A stretch of DNA of 64,000 bases from SHAN690 sp041391765. GTDB taxonomy: Bacteria > Bacteroidota > Bacteroidia > Flavobacteriales_G > Salibacteraceae. Both the position numbers and the translations under genes were made by a program. The number at the start of each line of letters is the position of its first letter. The stretch's first letter is position 1. This document shows positions 9,246-17,526 of the stretch, piece after piece. The notes beneath the pieces are model-generated. The model searched no databases and was not told the DNA's origin. It saw only the letters and a program-made list of their open reading frames with translations. The DNA lies in assembly GCA_041391765.1 (NCBI GenBank), contig JAWKNJ010000018.1, positions 1-64,000 on the forward strand. The letters are read 5' to 3'.

Positions 9246-9614
9246 ATGAAAGCCGCACTCACTATTGGACTGCTTGTTCTATCTAATTCCTTTATGACCC
9301 TTGCTTGGTATGGCCACTTGAAATTTGCTGAGTGGAAATGGTTTAGCAAGCTTGGTTTGATTGCCGTAGTTCTAATCAGCTGGGGAATAGCATTGTTTGA
9401 ATATTTCTTTCAAGTGCCAGCAAATCGGATTGGATTCAAAGGAAACGGAGGGCCATTTTCGTTGGTCGAGCTAAAAGTGCTGCAAGAAGTCATTACGCTG
9501 ATCGTATTCATTGCATTTACCCTCATCGCATTCAAGAATGAAAGCCTTCGATGGAACCACCTGGTGGGCTTTGGCTTCCTTGTATTGGCGGTCTACTTCA
9601 TATTCAGGAAATAG
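9246..9614 (+). CDS. DMT family protein (DUF486), small membrane protein
   Basis: A 122-residue integral membrane protein with four predicted helices (about 4-22, 32-50, 72-92, 100-118). The motif LFEYFFQVPANRIG and the ending LVGFGFLVLAVYFIFR are characteristic of the DUF486 family, placed in the drug/metabolite transporter superfamily. It is half the size of a typical EamA transporter and may dimerise. The transported compound is unknown. Confidence 0.88.
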   Translation: MKAALTIGLLVLSNSFMTLAWYGHLKFAEWKWFSKLGLIAVVLISWGIALFEYFFQVPANRIGFKGNGGPFSLVELKVLQEVITLIVFIAFTLIAFKNESLRWNHLVGFGFLVLAVYFIFRK

Positions 9615-9672
9615 GATGGGATTTCTCATTTGTTAACACCGAGCACTGACTATCAAGGCATTACTTTGACCA

Positions 9673-11016
9673 ATGAAACGAATTATTGCCCTATTACTTA
9701 TCCATCTTTTGCTTTTTGGGTGCAGCGAAAATGAAAAGCGCCAAATCGAAGCTCCTAAAATTCCGTTGAATGATAAACTGGATGCATACCTGCAAGCGCA
9801 TGCAAAAAATGGAGACTTCAACGGTTCCATTTTGATATCCGTAGGTGATTCTATTCTCTATCGGGAGAACTATGGTCTGGCTGATAGAGAGAATAATAGG
9901 TCAATTGGCGACTCTACTCGATTCCTCATCGGTTCCATTACAAAGCCATTCGTTTCTATGTGCATATTGTTGCTTGAGCAGGATGGAAAACTGTCACTAG
10001 AAAATTCACTGAGTGAATATTTCCCTGATTTTCCGCGTGCGGATGAAGTCACAATTCGACACTTACTTACCCACACATCGGGCATCCGGGACTATCATGA
10101 TTTTATTGATTGGAAGGAGCGTAGTCAGTCCAATTTGGCTACTCTGGATGTTATCGAGCAGGTGAAAACCAATCCTTATCGCTTTAATCCGGGAGAGTCG
10201 TTCCGATACTCGAATACGGGATACATTCTACTGGGGTTGATCATCGAACAAATTACAAATGAATCATTTGCAGCTTATCTGCAACATGCCGTATTAAGTC
10301 CTCTTAGCCTGGCGAACACGGGTGTCATTACCAACGACTCCAAAGTCCCATTTCTGGCGAAAGGGTACGTGACTTCACCAAAGGAAACCAAGCATTGTGA
10401 TTATATCAATTACAATCAGCCCTTCACATCGGGCAATATGTACTCTACCGTTGCAGATCTCGTGAAATTCGCAAAGGCAGTCATGACCAATCAACTGTTG
10501 CCTTCAACAAAGACAAAGGAAATGTTTGAAAACAATAGTGGATTTTATGGTTATGGCTGGGGAATCAGAGACTTTGATGGATCAAAAGCTTACGGACACT
10601 ATGGCGGCATGAACGGATTCTGGGGCTCGCTGACCTATGTTCCTGAACCTGATATCCATATTGTATTTCTTACCAATGACGAATGCACACCTAAGACTAC
10701 CATCACGAATGATTTAGTTTCCATTTTGAAAGGTCAATCTCCGCCCATGCCCGGTTTGCAGAAATACATAGCTTATTCTGATTCCACATGCGAACATGTA
10801 AAGGGAGACTATCTAATAAAGGAAGGTGATACACTTCATGTATACTCGGCAGACCAACGATACTTCATGCAAGAAACTGGTCAAATTCCCTATGAACTAT
10901 TTCAAGTTGGGCGGAGTGAGTTTGCTTTCATTCTTCATGAATACACGGCACACTTCAGTGCTGATTCATTGACATTTAAGGGACTGGTGAACTTTTCAGC
11001 GAATAGAATCCACTAA
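9673..11016 (+). CDS. Serine hydrolase, class C beta-lactamase/DD-peptidase-like lipoprotein
   Basis: A 447-residue penicillin-binding-protein-like hydrolase. The signal peptide ends LLLFGCSE, a likely lipobox with Cys17. The catalytic SxxK is GSITKPF (Ser88, Lys91); YSNTGY provides the YxN motif near residue 175; HYGGMNGFWG supplies the third box (HxG type). A C-terminal lipocalin-like extension of about 100 residues follows, as in many Bacteroidota members. Activity could be esterase, DD-peptidase or amidase. Its stop overlaps by 4 nt the stop of the decayed porin on the opposite strand. Confidence 0.87.
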   Translation: MKRIIALLLIHLLLFGCSENEKRQIEAPKIPLNDKLDAYLQAHAKNGDFNGSILISVGDSILYRENYGLADRENNRSIGDSTRFLIGSITKPFVSMCILLLEQDGKLSLENSLSEYFPDFPRADEVTIRHLLTHTSGIRDYHDFIDWKERSQSNLATLDVIEQVKTNPYRFNPGESFRYSNTGYILLGLIIEQITNESFAAYLQHAVLSPLSLANTGVITNDSKVPFLAKGYVTSPKETKHCDYINYNQPFTSGNMYSTVADLVKFAKAVMTNQLLPSTKTKEMFENNSGFYGYGWGIRDFDGSKAYGHYGGMNGFWGSLTYVPEPDIHIVFLTNDECTPKTTITNDLVSILKGQSPPMPGLQKYIAYSDSTCEHVKGDYLIKEGDTLHVYSADQRYFMQETGQIPYELFQVGRSEFAFILHEYTAHFSADSLTFKGLVNFSANRIH

Positions 11017-12254
11017 AACCAAACCCCTAGAGCTGCAATCAACTCGTAGCGGAAATAGGACGGTTTGTTTTGGTAATAGAACAGCGATTGTCCACCAATA
11101 CTTTGTACGAATCTAGACTCAAATCGCAGGTAGTTGTTGTCGACCATTTGAATTCAACCCACCCGTATAGCTCAGCATCTCAAGGCCAATGAGCTTATGA
11201 AAATCATTGTAGATAGGGCCCGTCAGCAATTCATCCGGATCAGAGAAATAATCGATGCGACCATATGGATAAACGACCTCGTGTAGCTTATACTTTGCTG
11301 CCAGTAACGAGCTATACATGATTGAAGTCTGCCTTTACAAAGCGTATGTTCCTGAATACCCAAGTTGGCCTCGTATCCAATTGTCCATTTTGGTACGAAC
11401 AGTCATGTAAAAGTTGTTGTAAACACGGGAGAATGACACGTTTGTGTCTGGCGGTGCATTATCACTATACAGACTATTAAAAGTCAAGGTAAATGTTTCA
11501 TTAGGCTCGTAAACTCAGGAAATCCCAGCCGCTTTTTTGTTGGTTTCGCTAAACGTGTTGAAGCTACGTATTAAACGCGTTCGCCTGAATGTGTATAGTT
11601 TAGGACTCACCATGTATGTCAGCTTCGCCCCACTCATGAAGTATGGCCTCAGTAGGTCACGATGGCAATACTGGATGTTATGTTTTCACGTGGTTGAATG
11701 GATTCAAGGCCAATATGAGTCCGAAACAATCCAGCATCGAACCATAACCTGGGAACAATTCTGATTCCCGCGTTCGCTTCTTGTAACATCGAGAAGGTTG
11801 GCGACCACGCACTGCGCGCTATATCTCCATATTGGAGGGTTAGATTAGCCCTAGATTTCTGCGATATGAAGAGAGCGCTCAACTGTGCAATGTTCAAGCT
11901 AAATGCATCGCTATATGGAGACACCGTTGGAAATTTCTCATAGGTCCCAATAGGCACAGAATCGCTGTAATGAGCAAAATAGGTGCTCACATAACCCGAA
12001 ATCGTCAACCGACTCAGGCTATCGCTGCTTTCCCGACCGACTAAACGAGTTCCCGTGAAGGTGAGGTTTTCATTCATCTGCCCTACTACCAATTGGATTT
12101 TTCTGATGGTATCCTCCAAATGGTGAATAAGGTCCAAGGCTTTACCGAGTGTAACTTCTTCCGCAGCTGCTGTATCCGGCTTTGTCTGGCTAAAAGCACT
12201 GGAACAGAGCAAAAACAACGTCACAGTGACGTAAATTCTACGGAGCGTTTTCAT
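11013..12254 (-). pseudogene. Decayed outer-membrane porin (OmpL-like beta-barrel porin-2)
   Basis: The first 201 codons (12254 down to 11652) are intact: signal peptide MKTLRRIYVTVTLFLLCSSAFSQ cut before TKPD, coiled segment, then barrel strands ending FRTHIGLESIQPREN, a signature of the beta-barrel porin-2 (OmpL-like) family. After TSSIAIVTY a stop appears. Translating onward in shifting frames recovers the rest of the family: PYFMSGAKLTYM, FNTFSETNKKAAGIS, an in-frame TGA, VYEPNETFTLTF, LAAKYKLHEVVYPYGRI, and a terminal barrel strand ending GVWF and a stop at 11013. At least four frameshifts and one in-frame stop are needed. Total length (about 414 codons) fits the family. All damage lies in the 3' half, so either recent decay or poor local sequence quality is possible. 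Confidence 0.82.
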
Positions 12255-12365
12255 AGGTATTAGCATCAACAAAAAAAGGGAAAATGTGCACTCGGGTTTC
12301 ATCTGAATCAGCCTTGCGAACTTAAAAGAAGGTGGTTTGAAGTCCTTTGACTAACATTGAACCTC

Positions 12366-12809
12366 ATGTTTTTTGACCCAAACAACCCGATTGTTAAACT
12401 CTGTGCCAAGGGCATGGAGCAAGAGGGATTGGGAGAAAAGGAAAAGGCAGCAAATCTGTTCGATGAAGCGTGGAGGCTATCAATGACTGATCATGAAAAA
12501 CTAACCGCTGCCCATTACGTAGCAAGACATCAAGCCACCGTTGAAGCTAGATTGAGTTGGGACATTACAGCGCTTAATCACGCTCTCAAAATCGATACTG
12601 CGGATATCCATGATGCATTACCCTCGCTTTACCTGAATATAGGAAAGTGCTATGAAGACATGAACGATTTTGAAAACGCCAGATTAAACTACCTGGCCGC
12701 CAAAGAGCATCTGGATTTTTTACCCAGTGGAGGTTACGGCCACATGATTAGGCTTGGTGTCGAGAGTGGTCTAGAAAGAATTGCTGAAAACCCCCTATTG
12801 AAGAAATGA
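12366..12809 (+). CDS. TPR-like helical repeat protein of unknown function
   Basis: A 147-residue cytoplasmic protein. The frame opens with a TTG at 12357, but the ATG at 12366 is preferred. It consists of helix pairs: LCAKGMEQEGLGEKEKAANLFDEAW resembles a tetratricopeptide repeat, followed by HYVARHQATVEARLSWDITALNHAL and LYLNIGKCYEDMNDFENARLNYLAA, a second clear TPR. Similar proteins in Bacteroidota are sometimes labelled rRNA adenine methyltransferase, but no SAM-binding motif is present here. The stop overlaps the next gene (ATGA). Confidence 0.72.
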   Translation: MFFDPNNPIVKLCAKGMEQEGLGEKEKAANLFDEAWRLSMTDHEKLTAAHYVARHQATVEARLSWDITALNHALKIDTADIHDALPSLYLNIGKCYEDMNDFENARLNYLAAKEHLDFLPSGGYGHMIRLGVESGLERIAENPLLKK

Positions 12810-13027
12810 AGCAAATTGAACGTAAATTTCCATTGTATCTCGCCAAACCGGCTCAACGCGCGCTGGCGGGTAAAGGCATTGCAAAAATCTTCGACCTGAC
12901 GAAGTTCACCAAGTCGGAAATCAAATCACTACATGGCATTGGTCCGAACGCCTTCCAAAAGTTTCATCAGGAAATGCTTGATCTTGGTATTTCGTTCAAA
13001 CCAGAGAAATATCGACATGACAACTGA
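12806..13027 (+). CDS. Small helix-hairpin-helix protein (RNA polymerase alpha-CTD-like)
   Basis: A 73-residue protein. LAKPAQRALAGKGIAKIFDLTKFTKSEIKSLHGIGPNAFQKF is split by two helix-hairpin-helix turns and ends with the nucleic-acid-binding HGIGPNA loop, as in RNA polymerase alpha-CTD-like DNA-binding domains. It starts within the stop of the TPR gene (4-nt overlap) and ends inside the next gene (11-nt overlap). The target DNA is unknown. Confidence 0.8.
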   Translation: MKQIERKFPLYLAKPAQRALAGKGIAKIFDLTKFTKSEIKSLHGIGPNAFQKFHQEMLDLGISFKPEKYRHDN

Positions 13028-13325
13028 AGAATTCGCTGCCTTGGCATTAGCGTTTCCAAATTCAGAAGCATCGCCACATTTTGATCGAGTGGCATTCAAG
13101 GTAATCGGCAAACGCATATTCGCGACTTTACATGAGAAGTCTAACTCGGTCAACATCAAGCTGACACCAACCGAACAGATAGAATTCTGTGAATTTCAAC
13201 CTAAAGCTATCAGCCCGGTGCCAAACAAATGGGGAGAACAAGGGTGGACCACTTTCATGTTGAGCTTCGCTGATGAAGCTGCCATTAAAGCCGCTTTGGA
13301 AACAGCCTATAATCAAGTGCTTTAG
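13017..13325 (+). CDS. MmcQ/YjbR family DNA-binding protein
   Basis: A 102-residue protein of the MmcQ/YjbR (double-wing) family. The open frame extends back to 12933, but the ATG at 13017 gives the usual start MTTEEFAALALAFP. Family hallmarks are SPHFDRVAFKVIGKRIFATLHE, VNIKLTPTEQ, and WGEQGWTTFMLS. The domain binds DNA non-specifically in characterised members; many are annotated as cytoplasmic proteins of unknown role. It overlaps the helix-hairpin-helix gene by 11 nt, and its stop is 7 bases from that of the convergent aspartate kinase gene. Confidence 0.88.
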   Translation: MTTEEFAALALAFPNSEASPHFDRVAFKVIGKRIFATLHEKSNSVNIKLTPTEQIEFCEFQPKAISPVPNKWGEQGWTTFMLSFADEAAIKAALETAYNQVL

Positions 13326-13332
13326 AAAGCAA

Positions 13333-14586
13333 CTAAACCCGCATCAACATTCGCAGGGTATGCCTAGTCTTTTGCTGAAGAAGTACCTCCTTGCCCTTTG
13401 CGAGTTCCTCTGCAATCTTTTCATTGAAGTGACGAATGGTCAACAATTCCAAGCCCTCATTATAGAGCACTGCATAGTCATTTTTGAGATCATCGATGAG
13501 CGATTGAAGCTTAGCCTTGTCGTCATCCACACTCACTGAAAAGCTGATGGCCGAGTTCTGCATGGTATTGATCTTCAGCTTGTGCTTTGCAAAACGATTG
13601 AAAATGTCGCTCATGTGTTCTTCCACAATAAAGCTGAAATCGCGAGAAGAGATGCTAAGTAGCACTTGATTCTCCTTGAAAATATAACTAGCGACTTTAC
13701 TATCCTCTGAAGTGTTTTTATTGATCAGCGTTCCCGGTTCTGCTGGCTCTAGAAAGCTCTTGACATACAATGGAATATTCTTGTTTTCGAGCGGCTTAAG
13801 AGTTTTTGGATGGATCACACTTGCTCCGAAATAGCTAAGTTCCACAGCTTCCCGATAGCTGATGTTCGGCAACAACACGGTGTTATTGAAATACTGCGGG
13901 TCGGCATTCAAAACGCCTGGAACATTTTTCCAAATCGTAACTGATTCAGCATCCAAACAATGGGCAAAAATGGCCGCACTGAAATCGGAACCTTCTCGAC
14001 CCAAGGTAGTCATCCGGTTGTGATCGCCACCACCAATAAACCCCTGGCTCACCACTAGTGATTGTTTTTTCTCAGCCCAAGCTTTCTGAACGCGCTCCTT
14101 AGTTTGGTTCCAATCCACGCGTGCATTCCGATAGTTATTGTCCGTATGAACCAATTTCCTTGCGTCCATCCATTCCGTGGCCAAGCCCTCTTGGTTCAGG
14201 TATGATGCCACTATTTTGGTGGAAAGAATTTCGCCCAACGAAACAATTTGGTCGTAGAGGTAGTCGTAATCAGCTTCGGTGTCTTGTTCTAAAAACGTAA
14301 AGGCATACTGCTTGATCTTCTCCAATGAATCATGAGCATCGCTTGCTTCCAAAACAAGCTCGTTCAAAACACTGAGGTGCGAATCAAACATAGATTGAAG
14401 CAGCGACTTCCAATCCCGGCCAGCTATGTACGCCTGAACCACCTGCTCCAGTGCATTGGTCGTTTTGCCCATGGCGCTTACCACAATGAACAATTCATCG
14501 CCACCAAAGCGTGCAACAATTTCTTTAAGATTTTTTACCCCATCGGCATCGTCTACCGATGCGCCACCGAACTTGAACACTTTCAT
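13333..14586 (-). CDS. Aspartate kinase (monofunctional)
   Basis: A 417-residue aspartokinase catalysing ATP-dependent phosphorylation of L-aspartate, the first step toward lysine, threonine and methionine. It starts MKVFKFGGASV, the kinase signature, and contains VVSAMGKTTNAL, the substrate loop TTLGREGSDFSAA and IHPKTLKPLE. The C-terminal 130 residues hold ACT regulatory domains (SFIVEEHMSDIF, LLTIRHFN), through which end-product inhibition usually acts. No homoserine dehydrogenase domain is fused. The gene stands alone with a short gap to the barrel protein upstream. Confidence 0.93.
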   Translation of the reverse strand: MKVFKFGGASVDDADGVKNLKEIVARFGGDELFIVVSAMGKTTNALEQVVQAYIAGRDWKSLLQSMFDSHLSVLNELVLEASDAHDSLEKIKQYAFTFLEQDTEADYDYLYDQIVSLGEILSTKIVASYLNQEGLATEWMDARKLVHTDNNYRNARVDWNQTKERVQKAWAEKKQSLVVSQGFIGGGDHNRMTTLGREGSDFSAAIFAHCLDAESVTIWKNVPGVLNADPQYFNNTVLLPNISYREAVELSYFGASVIHPKTLKPLENKNIPLYVKSFLEPAEPGTLINKNTSEDSKVASYIFKENQVLLSISSRDFSFIVEEHMSDIFNRFAKHKLKINTMQNSAISFSVSVDDDKAKLQSLIDDLKNDYAVLYNEGLELLTIRHFNEKIAEELAKGKEVLLQQKTRHTLRMLMRV

Positions 14587-14625
14587 TTCCCAAGATTAAC
14601 GAGCGGAAAAGTAGACAATCGGAGC

Positions 14626-15222
14626 CTAGATTTCGAAATTGAGGCGAGCACTAAAGTTAAGTCCCGTTTGAAGGTCAATTGGTTGCGCAAATCGTAACGA
14701 AACACCGATTCGTTTTCGAATGAAGTCGATTCCAGCAATGGGCATGAAAGCCTGATTTGAAGGCATTTCCACCTGATTCTTCAAATCCAATCCTGACCGA
14801 AGTTTGAGATCGTAGCTGATTAACTTTGCGTAAGCCGTGCCAAAACAAAATGATAGTTCAGTATCCATTTTTCTTTGTTTTGGAATCCAGCGCAATAGGA
14901 ATGGAACCTCTACGTAACGGAAGCTTGCCCTCATCTTAGCTGGCCATTGCGGATACTTTGATGGCTTAATGTAACCGCCATTGTGAACGTATGCGATTTC
15001 CACACGCATGGCCACTTGCCGTTTCAATCTCAAATCACTGTAGATGCCGGCATTTGCTCCAAAAAGATAATAAGCATCAGAAAAGACAAAAGGAACAGTC
15101 CCACCGGCAAATGCCCCTGCATGAAATCGTTGAGGTGGATCTGCTGCTGTGGAAATCAGATTAACACAAAGGAGAATATGAAGGAGAGTTAAATACCTAC
15201 TGGTTGAAATACAGGCGCCCAT
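14626..15222 (-). CDS. Outer-membrane beta-barrel protein (small)
   Basis: About 198 residues. The open frame runs back to 15390 but that part is the shadow of the acetyltransferase gene; the ATG at 15222 (MGACISTSRYLTLLHILLC) gives a signal peptide and overlaps the upstream gene by 26 nt. The mature part alternates short beta strands (FHAGAFAGGTVPFVF, QVAMRVEIAYVHNGGYI, FRYVEVPFLLRWIP, TELSFCFGTAYAKLI, RIGVSLRFAQPIDL), typical of the eight-stranded PorT/outer-membrane beta-barrel group. Function unknown. Confidence 0.72.
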   Translation of the reverse strand: MGACISTSRYLTLLHILLCVNLISTAADPPQRFHAGAFAGGTVPFVFSDAYYLFGANAGIYSDLRLKRQVAMRVEIAYVHNGGYIKPSKYPQWPAKMRASFRYVEVPFLLRWIPKQRKMDTELSFCFGTAYAKLISYDLKLRSGLDLKNQVEMPSNQAFMPIAGIDFIRKRIGVSLRFAQPIDLQTGLNFSARLNFEI

Positions 15223-15658
15223 TGATCCAACCATCATCCAAAATCGAACCATGTTTTTTGTAGAATTTGATAGCTGGTATGTTCCAATCCAACACCTGCC
15301 ATCCCATTTGTCGCAGACCTTCGCTTTTGGTTTTTTCGACCAGTTTTTCGAACAACACAGAACCAACACCATGCTGTCTGTAAGCTTCATTCACGATGAG
15401 ATCTTCAAGATACAAGTAGCGTCCTCTCCAAGTCGAAAAACAGTAGTAATAGAAGGCCATTGCTACAATTTGCCCATCCACTTCTGCTACATAAAACCCA
15501 TAATCAGGATGGTCACTAAAGCCATGTCGCAATAGCTCGTTTTCATCTACAGCAACAGAGTCTTCGCACTTTTCGAATATGGCCAGTTCTCGAATTAGCT
15601 TCATCACAGCGGGAATGTCCTTCGGCTCACCTTCTCGAGTCGTAATCTGATCTATCAT
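15197..15658 (-). CDS. GNAT N-acetyltransferase, diamine acetyltransferase-like
   Basis: A 153-residue GNAT enzyme that resembles spermidine/spermine (diamine) acetyltransferases: ITTREGEPKDIPAVMKLIRELA, GFYVAEVDGQIVAMAFYYY, STWRGRYLYLEDLIVNEAYR, the acetyl-CoA loop RQHGVGSVLF, and WQVLDWNIPAIKFYKKHG. Likely substrates are polyamines or thialysine-type amines, by similarity only. It ends within the start of the barrel gene and begins 3 bases after the VOC gene, forming a run of closely packed minus-strand genes. Confidence 0.88.
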   Translation of the reverse strand: MIDQITTREGEPKDIPAVMKLIRELAIFEKCEDSVAVDENELLRHGFSDHPDYGFYVAEVDGQIVAMAFYYYCFSTWRGRYLYLEDLIVNEAYRQHGVGSVLFEKLVEKTKSEGLRQMGWQVLDWNIPAIKFYKKHGSILDDGWINGRLYFNQ

Positions 15659-15661
15659 AAA

Positions 15662-16351
15662 CTAATCGCTAAACACAAAAAAACCAAGACCTCCGGGATC
15701 TCTCAAAATCACATTATCTGCGACACCTTCGGCATTGAATTGAGTGATTTCTTCAACAAATAAAACACCTGATTCGCGAATCTTGGCGATGACCTCCAAG
15801 TTACTCTTCCCATTGAAATAAGTGAGCGATGGATTGTAAAACAAATGCGGACAACTCATCGGTTTCATCAAGCTGATTCCTGTTCCGTTCTTATTCTGCA
15901 TGGCCACCCAGCCCTGTTCTGCAGAACCCATTGTTATTTCGAAACCCAATGCGGCCCAAAAAGAATGACCAGCTTTCATGTCCACCACCTCCAAGCTCAC
16001 TCCCATGTAATTTCCAAGGATGGAACTTTCTGCATCGTTCTTAAAGTCAGGACCATCACCGTCCATCAGGTAAATCCAAGTACCACTTGGATCTGAGACA
16101 ATGTGTCCGCCATCAATGGAGTGAGGCTTGCAAAAGCCTTCTATGCTCTGAAGCGATGTTTTCCAATCTGAACTGAACAGTTTGATTCCGGGTCGAGCAA
16201 ATCGCTCAGGGTTGATCTCCACCACCACCTTTTCATCGGAGAAGAAGACACTCTGATCAGCGTGAATCTCTGTGAATCCCAGCTTCTGATAGTAGGCTTT
16301 GCTCGTCTCAAGGCTTGGGGTAGGTGTTTGTATGATGCTCGTTGTGCTCAT
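15662..16351 (-). CDS. VOC superfamily (glyoxalase-like) protein, two domains
   Basis: A 229-residue protein of two consecutive vicinal-oxygen-chelate folds (about 1-105 and 115-225). The ATG at 16351 (MSTTSIIQTPTPSLETSKAYYQKLGF) is preferred over a TTG six bases upstream. The first half ends VSDPSGTWIYLMDGDGP; the second begins YMGVSLEVVDMKAGHSFWAALGF and ends VILRDPGGLGFFVFSD. Metal ligands cannot be assigned with confidence. Members include glyoxalases, dioxygenases and resistance proteins; the role here is not known. It is 9 bases downstream of the DUF4199 gene. Confidence 0.85.
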   Translation of the reverse strand: MSTTSIIQTPTPSLETSKAYYQKLGFTEIHADQSVFFSDEKVVVEINPERFARPGIKLFSSDWKTSLQSIEGFCKPHSIDGGHIVSDPSGTWIYLMDGDGPDFKNDAESSILGNYMGVSLEVVDMKAGHSFWAALGFEITMGSAEQGWVAMQNKNGTGISLMKPMSCPHLFYNPSLTYFNGKSNLEVIAKIRESGVLFVEEITQFNAEGVADNVILRDPGGLGFFVFSD

Positions 16352-16360
16352 ATTCAAATA

Positions 16361-16900
16361 TCAGGCTACCGCTTCAGTAGATTTCGGTTTCATTATCACA
16401 CCAAAAACCAATGCACAAATCAAGGATATTAATAGTCCAACGGGAAAAATCTCCATCATAGTCATTCCAAATCGAAACAAGAAGTTGTTTTGATACATCT
16501 CCATCATCTCTGCACTTTCTGCGATTTCTGCCGCAATAGCCTCCTCGGACTTACCACTTTCTGCAATCGTCTTTTCAATGTATTCCTGATAATGTTCCGC
16601 GAAATTCAAATCATATACAGTGGTGTAGGTTTCCCATGCCACTGAATACAATACGGATGCAATCAATGTGATATAGAGTCCGATCAGGAATGCTTTGCCG
16701 AATTTTATGCTGCCATCCGAGTAATTGTCGCGATACTGCCTCACGGCAAAAATTATCGTTGAAAACGCCAGCAGCATGGCAGCATAGCCGATGATCATTC
16801 CATTCTCCATGTCGATCTCGCCACCGGGGTTTGAAATAAAGAATATGGCTCCGGGAATAATGCCTGCGATAAGTCCGAAAATCAATACAATCTTTCTCAT
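16361..16900 (-). CDS. DUF4199 membrane protein
   Basis: A 179-residue membrane protein. The ATG at 16900 (MRKIVLIFGLIAGIIPGAIFF) is preferred over an upstream TTG at 16927. Predicted helices lie near residues 3-22, 34-53, 72-93 and 146-170, with an acidic amphipathic stretch (EKTIAESGKSEEAIAAEIAESAEMMEMYQ) between the third and fourth. GKAFLIGLYITLIASVLY is characteristic of DUF4199. Function unknown. It follows the LuxR-type regulator gene by about 110 bases on the same strand. Confidence 0.85.
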   Translation of the reverse strand: MRKIVLIFGLIAGIIPGAIFFISNPGGEIDMENGMIIGYAAMLLAFSTIIFAVRQYRDNYSDGSIKFGKAFLIGLYITLIASVLYSVAWETYTTVYDLNFAEHYQEYIEKTIAESGKSEEAIAAEIAESAEMMEMYQNNFLFRFGMTMMEIFPVGLLISLICALVFGVIMKPKSTEAVA

Positions 16901-17010
16901 GTCGTGTGTTTTTGAATTGAAGGACAAAGCAATATTAGGCTTAAAACATCGGCCTCATACTTTCGGGTGATTTCAACGTATTTCCTCCAAATAGCACTTT
17001 TGGGTGATCG

Positions 17011-17439
17011 CTACGGAATCAAACTCCACTCTTTCGCGAGCTTCACTGCTTGAGTTCTCCGCTTCACGTCCAGCTTTGTAAAGAGACTAGTAGAATGGGT
17101 CTTGACTGTATTCAGAGAAATGAAAAGCCTGTCCGCAATTTCCTGATTGGAGAGACCTTTTGACATCATTTCCAGAACCTCCAGCTCACGTTGACTCAAA
17201 CCGGTTTCATCCAACTTTTGATGATCGAGTTCAAACGGTGGTGTGATGACTTGCAACTTAACCTGTGGTCGTGTGAGCTTCAACCCCAGCCAAATCCCAA
17301 AAACTGTGAAGAGCAGCGCCACCAGTCCAAGGTAGATGTCCATTGAAATATCTTTTGTGACGAATCGATGGTCGATGAGTTTGAGCGCCAACACAAACAG
17401 CGCCAGTACCAACGCGTATGCGATCACAATTTTTTTCAC
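17011..17439 (-). CDS. Membrane-tethered LuxR-family transcriptional regulator
   Basis: A 142-residue protein beginning with GTG. Two hydrophobic helices (about 4-20 and 34-53) are followed by a linker and a LuxR/FixJ-type helix-turn-helix at 75-135: LSQRELEVLEMMSKGLSNQEIADRLFIS then LNTVKTHSTSLFTKLDVKRRTQAV. No receiver or ligand-binding domain is present, so the membrane segment may itself be the input. A TAnnTTTG-like element (TATATTTG, minus strand, 17444-17451) abuts the start. Divergent from the di-heme peroxidase; the DUF4199 and VOC genes downstream are plausible partners. Confidence 0.85.
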   Translation of the reverse strand: MKKIVIAYALVLALFVLALKLIDHRFVTKDISMDIYLGLVALLFTVFGIWLGLKLTRPQVKLQVITPPFELDHQKLDETGLSQRELEVLEMMSKGLSNQEIADRLFISLNTVKTHSTSLFTKLDVKRRTQAVKLAKEWSLIP

Positions 17440-17500
17440 ATTTCAAATATACCCATGGCTAGATGTATCAAGAGTCACAAACACTTACCATAGACAATTT

Positions 17501-17508
17501 TACATTTG
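17501..17508 (+). promoter_or_regulatory. Candidate -7 promoter element (TACATTTG)
   Basis: TACATTTG matches TAnnTTTG exactly and lies 18 bases upstream of the ATG at 17527. It overlaps the alternative upstream start at 17506, which argues that the peroxidase begins at 17527. No TTTG -33 element is obvious. Confidence 0.4.
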
Positions 17509-17526
17509 TCATTTAGCCTAAAACAC

